From Chelonoidis abingdonii (taxonomy: Eukaryota; Chordata; Testudines; Testudinidae): a DNA stretch of 64,000 nucleotides. The position numbers and the translations under genes were made by a program. Location: assembly GCF_003597395.2 (NCBI RefSeq), contig NC_133774.1, positions 38,124,949-38,188,948 on the forward strand, given 5' to 3'. Shown here piece by piece: positions 56,271-64,000 of the stretch. Under the pieces are notes generated by a model. It was not told the DNA's origin and searched no databases. It saw only the letters and a list, made by a program, of their open reading frames with translations. Positions within the stretch are counted from its first letter, which is position 1. Every line of letters begins with the position of its first letter.

Positions 56271-56567
56271 AACATGAACTGTTTATGGCAATATTCATGG
56301 CGATTATCTAAACTTTTATTATTAATAATACAGTACTTATTACTTAGGCTGTTTCACCTATCATTGAAGTGTAGTTACTTCTACAGTGGAATGCAGCAGT
56401 TGTTCAACAATGTACAACAACACAGAAGGGTGAATTTCCACCTCACTGAGCTGCAGGCAGCTGCAGGGCTCAGCTTGACTCAATAGCTAGAGAGATCTAG
56501 CCAAATCCCTTAGGGGTGGTTGATGCAGACAAGAGCTGGGTAACGATATCAAGGAGGTCCCTACATT

Positions 56568-56675
56568 GCAATTTTAAAGCCCTGCAGCCTGAGCCCCATC
56601 AGCTGACACGGGCCAGCCACAGCTGTTTAATAGCAGGTATGTCTACATACACTGCAATGACAATCTAGGACGCAA
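56568..56675. mobile_element. Harbinger-like MITE fragment
   Basis: CCCCATCAGCTGACACGGGC, CAGCCACAGCTGTTTAATAG and CAGGTATGTCTACATACACT are the interior and end words of the family complete at 60739-60948. Ends are lost. Confidence 0.6.
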
Positions 56676-57349
56676 GAGATTTACTAACGTGGGACTTTCT
56701 GCACACCAGGAGACTTTTCAGGACAAACCCAAATGGACTCCAAAACCACACCAGTGAAACTCAGTATTTAAGATCTTGCCAATCAGGATTACTTCCAGGC
56801 CTGAAAATATTTCCAGCTAAATTTGGCTGTTTTGAGTGTATGCATGTGCTCACAACCAAGTGACCTTCATGTAGTTTGGAGTTTCACAATGAAGAGTTTT
56901 CACCCGATGAACAAAGGTTTTCAACCTTAGGCTTCATGCCAAAACCTTTACATAGCAATGACCCTCTTACAGGAAAAAGAGAAAACTAGGACGTGTAAAG
57001 GGCACAAACGACTCTAGCAGAAAGTGAATGGTGATCAATACAACAAGAACAAGTTGTTCAAATCAGAGGTCTATGACACTACTGGCAGGATAGTCTCTCC
57101 CCTCTTCCCCAGTGCAACAGGCCTCATCTTCACATGTGGTTGCCACTGGAAAGTGATAAATATTCCCCTTTAAGTTTTGCAGGGGACCTTATTTACGCTA
57201 TTATTGTTGTTGTTGCCAACACCCCTTTGGTCCAAGCAGTTAGCCAATTTTCAGAGCTCTGCAGAGTTGTTTCCATGAGAAGTAGAAATCGATGACACTG
57301 GTGCATTCATTGATGTAGTCTTTATGTAACCTTTCTACCCCTCTGAGTT
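56676..57349. other. Intergenic, unique
   Basis: No recognised feature; TTATTGTTGTTGTTGCC low complexity at about 57200. Confidence 0.4.
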
Positions 57350-58559
57350 GACAGCAACAAGGGCCGGGTTCAGTATCCAAGGGTTCTGTTTTAATAACAC
57401 AATGCATAACTGGCTCGAGCCCCCACCCAGTGACCTGGGAACACTTACCTACCACCCCACCGGGCACCCCCAGGAGGCAATACTTCCCCACTCACAAGCA
57501 CGGAGTCTGAGTGTAGAAAAATCCTTTTAATAAAGGAAGGAAACAATGTGGTGTCACATTGGAGAAATACCACAAACAGGATTATAACACAAACCATAAG
57601 CAAAAAAAAAACCCACCTCCAAGAACGTCTGACAATGTCCTTTCCCCCTTAGGGTCTTAAGTCCAATCACCCCAAAGTCCAACAACCCAAAAGTCGCTGG
57701 TCAGTGCCACCCCAGAGTTCAAAAGTTTATCTGCAGAGTTTCCCCCCCGCCCCCCGCAGCCTGGGTAGGGGAGGGGAAGCCCACACAGGGTGTTAAGGGG
57801 CACCTTACGTGGGGCAGGGCCAACTGCTCCACCTCTCCACGAGCAGCTCCAGCTGTGCCGCTCCTCCAGCCGACCCGTGAGTCACTCCAGCCGTCCCTGC
57901 AAACCGCTCCACTCTGCTCACGGTTCCATGGGCTGCTCCAACATGCTGCAAACTGCTCCGCTCTGCCAGCCGCTTAGCGATATGTCTTCAGGCTCCCCCA
58001 CTAGCTAACACAGTACTCAGTGATCTCAGCTCAGCTCTTTTAGTGATTTCAGCTCTTAGCAGGGGAGCCCTGGTGCTGGTGCACCATTAGCCCAACATGA
58101 ATTCAGCTCAGCAGTCTCTAGATGGACTCCTAATGGAATCAAAATTAACTCTACTCTTTAACAGTGAAGAGAGGAGGATGTGCAATTGGTGTTCCAGGCC
58201 CTCAAAAGGGGCCCATACCATCAGGTACACACACCAGTCCCCAATCTCTCTCCATTCACTGGGTTTTGGAACTAATGTCCCTTGTCTAGCAAGTGTCACT
58301 TAATTTATATTGAGACATCTCTGTCATAAAGCAGTCTCGTAGTTCCTCATTCACATAATTGGGTGGCAACACTTTATTTATCCTGCCCCAATAACAAAGG
58401 AATTGGGGATCCCAGAGCTGTCAAAATAACCATCCCAGGCTGCCTTGTGCTATGCTGGGTGTGCCCATGCAAATACCTGAGATTCCACACTTCCTGAAAT
58501 TCTTTCCACACTTCCCATAATTCACCGCCAAATGTCAGGGTAGAGCTCATCCTGACTCT
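57350..58559 (-). mobile_element. Possible degenerate LTR
   Basis: A long C-rich tract with TTTTAATAACACAATGCATA, AATCCTTTTAATAAAGGAAG, then CTCC-rich text (CTGCTCCACCTCTCCACGAG, GCCGCTCCTCCAGCCGACCC) and ACACTTTATTTATCCTGCCC. The TTTATTAAA-type words read as a polyadenylation region on the minus strand. In my recollection this fits a turtle ERV-type LTR read in reverse. No TG/CA ends or duplication were confirmed. Frames inside are not viral genes. Confidence 0.35.
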
Positions 58560-58745
58560 GCTTACATTTATTTGGGCTCTGGCAGCAGGGCTCCGGTGGT
58601 TATTTAAAGGGTCAGGGCTGTAAAGGCAGCGGGAGCCCCAGGCCCTTTAAATAGCCCCCAGAGCCCCGCTGCTGCTACCCCAGGGCTCCAGCAGTGGGGC
58701 TCTGGTGGCAATTTAAAGGGCCTGGGGTATACCGGCTTACTTTCA
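58560..58745. mobile_element. GC-rich element with ATTTAAAGGG units
   Basis: GGCTCCGGTGGTTATTTAAA-GGG and GGCTCTGGTGGCAATTTAAA-GGG alternate with the inverse CCCTTTAAATAGCCCCCAGA. It ends TATACCGGCTTACTTTCACC, the same phrase as at 19540-19600. A non-coding inverted-unit element, cut at its left. Confidence 0.65.
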
Positions 58746-59077
58746 CCTCTGATCTCAGGGTTACAACTCCTCCAGACTTTCTGCTTCTAAACTCATATGG
58801 GTTGCAAAACCAACATCCTTACCCCAGAGTTTCCAAGCTGGGAAAGCCTCAGCTCACACAGCTTAGCTTTGATCTATTATGTGCCTTCAGCAGTCCTTCC
58901 ATCACCTGGAACAGTCTCTATTACTCCAAGTGTCATAATTGTTCCTTCCAGCACGCCCATTGGCTTAACGTTTGCAGTTGTCTCTGGATAAAAGACATAC
59001 AAGATGGCCACCATTAGCACTTTTCCACATGACAATACTAGTTATTTGTATGATGTCTAAAGGCTTACCCAGAACAG
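58746..59077. other. Intergenic, unique
   Basis: No recognised feature; the 107-codon plus frame at 58694-59017 overlaps a repeat and is uninformative. Confidence 0.35.
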
Positions 59078-59190
59078 TGTCCCATTGTGCTTGATGCTAT
59101 ACAAATAGAACAAGAGGCAGTTCCAGCTTACAGTCCTAATAGACAAGACAGGTAGAGCACAGGGATAGAACATACAAGCAGAGTGAATGA
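59078..59190 (-). repeat. CORE-SINE/L2-type fragment
   Basis: CCCATTGTGCTTGATGCTAT, ACAAATAGAACAAGAGGCAG, TCCAGCTTACAGTCCTAATA, GACAAGACAGGTAGAGCACA: the reverse complement of the family seen at 22258 and 61735, with the usual upstream AGACAAGACAG extension. Confidence 0.7.
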
Positions 59191-59757
59191 TGTGAGGGTT
59201 TTGTAAATGGTGCATTAGTCCCACAAATGTATTGCTTGTAATTTTTTGGAGTGGCATTTTGTAGTGAGGGGGTTAGCTGAAGAGACAAAGGAAGGCACCA
59301 GGAACATTGAAGAGAGAGGGCAAGAGAAAAGGAGGGAAGAAGGGAGAATGGAGGGCACAGGGAGTGAGGAAAGGGAGCTGGAACAAAGATCAGAAGGGAG
59401 ACAATGCCCAGAGGAAAACTGAAGGAAAAAAAAAAGAAACAAAAAACACCATTGGAATCTGGTCATGTCATCAGCATCTGACAGTCGCCGTTGAAGCTGC
59501 CTGTGTCTACTAGTGCTGGCTCCTCCTCCTCTCAGCAGTTTCTCTCTTCCCCAAATGGAAAAATCTGAAGAAAAGGATGTGGCTATATAGATACAGTTGC
59601 CCACACCAGAAGGTTGGGGGTGGAGGGTGGGGACTCTCCCTGCATAGTTCTGACTCCAGGAGGACACTGGGTAGGAGGAGGATTAAGACTGTCTGGGTCT
59701 CAATCTCCCCTTCCCACCATGATGTAGCTGTATTATACATATGAAATGTATATTTAC
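59191..59757. other. Intergenic, purine-rich
   Basis: 59280-59450 is a purine-rich strand (GAAGAGAGAGGGCAAGAG, GGAGGGAAGAAGGGAG). The 150-codon minus frame at 59215-59667 is the pyrimidine-rich complement (S/L/F/P-rich) and is not credible as a protein. Confidence 0.45.
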
Positions 59758-60422
59758 GGGGCCCTGGTCTACACTGGGTGGGGGATAGATCTGAGTTACA
59801 CAACTTCAGTTACGTGAATAACGTAGCTGAAGTCAATGTACTTAGATCGACTTACCACAGGGCCACTCAGAGAAGAGGGGCAAGTGGAGCAATTTGCCCC
59901 ATGCTCTGGGCCCCGTGGGAGCCCCCACGAGAGTTTTCAGGGCCCCCCATGAGAGTTTTCAGCGGTTCCTTCAGTGTCATCGAACACACCCAGAGCGAGT
60001 GAAGGACCTGTTGCCGAAGACCCGGAGCTTCTTCCGTTCCGGGTCTTGGGTGGCAATTTGGCGGCGAGGGCTCCTTCTGCTCCAGGTCTTTGGTGACAGT
60101 TCAGTGGCAGGTCCTTCACTCACTCCAGGACCCGCCGCCAAAGTGTCCCGAAGACCTGGAGCAGAAGGACCCCTGCCGCCGAAGACCCCAGGCCTCCTGA
60201 ATCCTCTGGGCTGCCCTGACTTACCGTGGTGTCTTCACTGCAGTGAGTCGACTGCTGCCACTCCCCGTCAACTCTGCTTGCACCTCTCACGGCACTGAAG
60301 TCCAGGAGTCCAGGGGAGAGCGCTCGGGAGTTGATTTATCATGTCTAGACTAGATGAGATAAATCGATCTCCCCTGGATTGATCGCTACGCTCTGATCCG
60401 GTGAGTAGTGAAGTCATACCCT
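59758..60422. mobile_element. Harbinger-like element, interrupted
   Basis: GCCCTGGTCTACACTG at the left and GTAGTGAAGTCATACCC at the right are imperfect inverted ends; flanks TAC and TAA are a decayed 3-bp duplication. Interior: ACTTCAGTTACGTGAATAAC-GTAGCTGAAGT hairpin at 59803-59833, ATCATGTCTAGACTAGATGA and ATAAATCGATCTCCCC. It is split by the hAT-like insertion at 59858-60218. The hairpin is shared with the MITE at 54337. Confidence 0.75.
59858..60218. mobile_element. hAT-like element nested in a Harbinger-like element
   Basis: Ends CAGGGCCACTCAGAG and CTCTGGGCTGCCCTG. Flanks ACTTACCA (59850-59857) and ACTTACCG (60219-60226) match at 7 of 8. The 361-bp interior contains GGGGCAAGTGGAGCAATTTG-CCCC and a long imperfect palindrome built of GAAGACCCGGAGC / GTCTTTGGTGACAG words. 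Frames of 60-134 codons are not genes. Confidence 0.88.
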
Positions 60423-60735
60423 AAGAATCCTAATTCTGTGTCTCTTATACCACACAGTGAGAAAAACAAGCCATTCGTGTTGAAATACAACAGGAAACAG
60501 CATGTGCTATTTATGGGACACTGGCACTTTCCCACTCCTATCACGGAACTTTCCTGACAATGTGGTTTTAACTGAATAAGTACTTGCAAAATGTATTCAG
60601 CTGCACCTCAAATACTGCCATGGGGAAACACCTGGTCAGTTGATGCCTATATTAGTATTGTCTTATTCATGAACACATACACACACTTATCAGTGGGTTC
60701 TCCGGGGGTATTCAGTTTCAGGGGCCTATACCTTC
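60423..60735. other. Intergenic, unique
   Basis: No recognised feature. Confidence 0.4.
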
Positions 60736-60738
60736 TCA

Positions 60739-60948
60739 GGGTATGTCTGCACTGCAAATAGACACCTGCAGCTGGCCTGTGCCAGCTAACTCAGGGCTGT
60801 GGGGCTGTTTCATTGCAGTGTAAACTTCTAGACTCAGGCTGGAGCCCAGGCTCGAGGACTCTGCAGCCCAAGCCCAGAAGTCTACACTACAATAAAGCAT
60901 CCCCATGAGCTTGAGTCATGTGGGTTTTAAAAAAGTGTAGACATACCC
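60739..60948. mobile_element. Harbinger-like MITE, 3-bp TSD TCA
   Basis: Ends GGGTATGTCTGCACTGCAA and GTGTAGACATACCC; TCA lies exactly on both sides (60736-60738, 60949-60951). The interior alternates CATTGCAGTGTAAACTTCTA and AAGTCTACACTACAATAAAG, so the 210-bp element is built of nested inverted repeats. It is a complete copy and the reference for the fragments at 51497 and 56568. Confidence 0.88.
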
Positions 60949-60951
60949 TCA

Positions 60952-61734
60952 AAGTCTACTATTGGGAATGTCAGCTGTAATGCCAACTGTTCTTAAAAAA
61001 TGAGAAAAAAATCCAGAGAGCCCTCTGTAACCTTTCACCTTGCAATGTTCTCAGTGCATAACCTCACAACAAATCTTGAAACCGGATGGTGAACTCTGCT
61101 GTTTATTATAACACAGGGACTTTCCCATCAGCAGCCCAGGCCAGTGCTGTTATCACAGGGGCTGCCTGCTTATTGATTTTGCAAGATACCACATATTACT
61201 TTGGAGAGCACCAGTGAATGCTTTGCTCACCAAAACTCCTTATTTTGTAACAAGGAGGGGAAGAAAACTTCATTCACTATTTATCTGATGACTTCATGTA
61301 ATTTCTGTGATCGTTTGACTAGTTATTTCCAGATGTTAAAAATCAGGTATTAAAGATTTCTGACATATCTAGGCAAATTACTTCAAGCTCAGATTAATTT
61401 TCTTTCACAGACTGTTGAGTTGTCTACTCTTCTGAGGAAATGAGCAAAGTCCTAAGAAAGTCATACACTGAGAGATTTGCATTGCACTGCTGCTATTTTT
61501 ATTATCTATTTGATGAAGTAATGAAATTTTCTTCCTCCCTCCTGTTTTTCAATTGCAGACAACCACTAAGCATTTCAGGCTCTGGTATATATCCTATTCA
61601 TTAACATGTAGGTTTATTAAGTACTGTGATTTTATGTATTCTCCCATCCTAATTAATTATCTTTTCTCAAAGGAATTGTAAGTTCTTCCAATGCATTTCC
61701 ACTAGGTGTACACACATTATGTGCACACCCACAC
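60952..61734. other. Intergenic, unique
   Basis: AT-rich with no recognised gene or repeat. Confidence 0.4.
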
Positions 61735-61855
61735 ACTCCATTGTAAGCTTTTGGGGGCAGGGGATGTCTTTTAGTTCTGTGTTTGTACAGCACCTAGCAC
61801 AATGGGGTCTTGGGCCGTTAGTACTACCGTAACGCAAACAATAATAAAGACATAT
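61735..61855 (+). repeat. CORE-SINE/L2-type 3' end
   Basis: CATTGTAAGCTTTTGGGGGC, AGGGGATGTCTTTTAGTTCT, GTGTTTGTACAGCACCTAGC, ACAATGGGGTCTTGGGCCGT, ACGCAAACAATAATAAAG: the best-preserved copy in the window of this family, with its AATAATAAA tail. Confidence 0.88.
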
Positions 61856-61894
61856 GCAATCCCATAGTCAAAGAATAGGAACTGGAAGACATCC

Positions 61895-61955
61895 TCAGTC
61901 CTAATCCTGACTAACACCAATTTCTTCTATGGCCTTGGGCAAGTGACATGGGGAA
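61895..61955 (+). repeat. MIR fragment
   Basis: AGTCCTAATCCTGACTAACA and TATGGCCTTGGGCAAGTGAC match the central MIR block; too short for more. Confidence 0.55.
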
Positions 61956-63472
61956 AGATTTTTTTTTTTAAAAGTTAGGCCTGAATTTATACATGCTGAA
62001 TTGTACACCCAGTTAGTGCAAGTGCACATGCAAATTGAGTATTTCAGTGGCAACAGCCAGTATAACTCTTTGAAATTAAGACTACCTCATAACACTGGGC
62101 ATTAGTGAGGACATCCTTACATTAGACAGGACTTCCTGATGAGGTTACCATTTAGAATATTGCATGGAAAGTTCTCCTATGGCCCAGGTTAACTGGGGCC
62201 AATGTCAACCTTTTCGTTTCTTGTTCATTTTGCCTTTCAGAAGCCCCAATGCCTGATTACACTTTCCAGCCCTGCAGTCGAGCTTACAGGTTTGTAGCTT
62301 CAGAATTCTACAGTGGCTTCCATCAAATCCTAAAGTCTGGCCTATTTGTAGACACTCTAATTTCTTCCTCATTTCTTGTGCAAAATGAGTGAACCTCACA
62401 CAGAACCATGACTGGACATTTGTTGTCCAAGAGCCATGAGCCAGGCCTTAGAGCCAGTGTGACAAAGGCCACTTGAGTATGGAAAGTAATAAAGGGTTCC
62501 AAATTCAGCCCCACCTTTTTTCTGAACCAAGTTCTCTTTCAGTCATGCAGTCCTAAGCCCAATTTTCTTCACTGGAAGATGCACATCTTGCTTCACCTGT
62601 CTCCCTCTTTCCTTTGTGAACGTATAGATTAAAGAATTAATTGAGTTTTCTGTTAATGTCTCTCATCTGTCTATTGCTTGTACAAACAAATGCACCTTTT
62701 CAGCAGAGCTGCTTTGAGTTTGGTGGCACCCCATTCAAAGAGTTCAAGTGCCACCTGGCATTGAACTATGCTGCAGTCAGCTCAGGCAGATCGCCAGCTC
62801 ATAAAGACATTTCAATTTCAAAGCAGGGAAACTGTTTTATATTTCTTTACTAAATAGAACTTGAGCCCACTAAATCTTCAATAAAATTGGAAGATTAAGC
62901 ACAGAGCATGTTCTACTGGAAAGAAAGGAACAAGACAACTGTATTGCAGACGTAGAGAGCTTAGCACTCCTCTTCCCCCACACAGCCAGACCCCTGAACT
63001 CAGCCATATACCCCCTCGGCCTAACTATGTTATAAACATCCACTTCCTAAAGATGCCAACTCCCAGATCTGCATCAGTATGCTAGTTGCTTCACAGGTGT
63101 GTTGGCAGTATTGGATCCCACCACCACAGGCTTAAAATCTGAGGCCTCATTGCTGCATTCTATGCAGGTAGGCTCCTGAGCGTACATGCAGTCCCAATGA
63201 CTTCAGTGGGGCTCTCACTATGCAGAATTCAGTCAAGGAGCAGGGCCTAAATGGATAATGCATGAATGGAGACAGACGGATGGATTGGAATGAGAGGCAG
63301 AAGGATGGAGCAGTGTGGTTTTGTATGCGTTAGGTTCGTTTCATGATTTTTTAGGCTAGGATTTTCCAAGGAGTCTAAAGGTGTTGGGTACCTGAATCCC
63401 ATAGAAATTCAATGCAGCTGGGAACCTAATTCCCTTAGGCTCTGTTGAAAATACCAGTCCCAGGCCTTGGCT
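61956..63472. other. Intergenic, unique
   Basis: No gene recognised. CAGTCCCAATGACTTCAGTG at about 63190 is an old-SINE-like phrase. Frames of 63-70 codons have no features. Confidence 0.4.
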
Positions 63473-63750
63473 ACACTGGCGCTTTACAGCGCTGCAAATT
63501 TCTCGCTCAGAGGTGTGAAAAAACACCCCCCTGAGTGCAGCAAGTTATAGCGCTGTAAAGCACTACTGTAAACAGTGCCCCAGCATGCTCTCCCAGCGCT
63601 ATAAGCTAATCCCCTCGGGGAGGTGGAGTACCTGCAGCGCTGGGAGAGCTCTCTCCCAGCACTGGTGCCGCAACCACACTCGCACTTCAAAGCGCTGCCA
63701 CAGAAGTGCTCCCGCAGCAGCGCTTTGGAGTTTTGAGTGTAGCCAAGCCC
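63473..63750. mobile_element. Harbinger-like MITE, GGGCTTGGCTACACT type
   Basis: Ends GGCCTTGGCTACACTGG and GAGTGTAGCCAAGCCC are inverted. The interior is full of AGCGCTG motifs: GCGCTTTACAGCGCTG, TATAGCGCTGTAAAGC, CAGCGCTGGGAGAGCTCTCT-CCCAGC, CAGCGCTTTGGAG. Flanks CCA and TTA do not match, so the duplication has decayed. 278 bp, non-coding. Confidence 0.78.
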
Positions 63751-64000
63751 TTAACATATTTGTTTTTATTAACAGTTGTTTCCTTTTCTATAATGAAACC
63801 TTAGTAAAATAAAGTAGCCATTTGTCTAGTATCTCCATTCACCTATAGTGTAAGGGAGTCATCTGGTAACTGGGCCATAAGTGCAGGCCCAGACTGTCCC
63901 CTGAAATCCCTCCATTGTAAATAGAGAAGGTGGGGCTGTCCGCTACCTCCACATCACCAGCTCGTCTTCCCAAGACTACAGGGAAGGCTACGCTGTCTGA
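63751..64000. other. Intergenic to window end
   Basis: No recognised feature in the last 250 bases. Confidence 0.4.

Noticed and set aside
59215..59667. 150-codon minus frame with apparent hydrophobic stretch
   Set aside because: It is the complement of a purine-rich low-complexity tract, giving S/F/L/P-rich sequence.

Overview
The window looks like non-coding nuclear DNA of an amniote, most probably a turtle. The evidence is the interspersed-repeat profile: several CR1 LINE 3' ends of the two kinds common in turtle genomes (one ending near GATTCTATGA, the other near GGTCTGACCCAGTATGGCC), many short inverted-repeat DNA elements with GTCTACACT-type or CAGGGCCGGCTC-type termini, old MIR/CORE-SINE copies, and LTR-like pieces. 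The link to turtles rests on remembered repeat sequences, not on a search. There are no bacterial-type genes or operons. I recognise no complete protein-coding or RNA gene, and the longest open frames come from tandem repeats or the N gap.

Layout. 1-5.5 kb: Harbinger-like MITEs, a CR1 end, a Tigger-like MITE and two hAT-like elements. 5.5-14.4 kb: mostly unique AT-rich DNA with a MIR, three CR1 fragments and a hAT element. 14.2-17.7 kb: a hammerhead-like repeat, MIRs and a solo-LTR-like element holding a 564-base gap (16797-17360). 17.7-21.1 kb: a MITE, then a 1.8-kb Tigger-like element (18162-19976), then, 6 bp beyond its TA flank, a 1080-bp TG...CA element with a TATA box and a 5-bp target duplication. 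21-35 kb: largely unique DNA with CORE-SINEs, a hammerhead-like repeat (25438-25835), a possible minus-strand exon (29413-29543), an L1-like 3' end and a nested MITE pair (32523-32921). 35-37.4 kb: GC-rich composite repeats with a tRNA-like insertion. 37-47.6 kb: CR1 copies, hAT elements and a strict 52-bp minisatellite inside a larger inverted-repeat element. 47.6-64 kb: unique DNA with MITEs, a possible LTR, and a second nested insertion (59758-60422).

No genes work together here. What can be read is insertion history: DNA transposons with legible target duplications (8 bp hAT type, 3 bp Harbinger type, TA Tigger type) nested in one another over a background of decayed LINEs and SINEs. No new functional system is evident. 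The items most worth a check are the two hammerhead-like repeats, the possible exon at 29413-29543, the tRNA-like TG...CA element at 36285-36488, the 52-bp array, and the 1080-bp LTR-like element.
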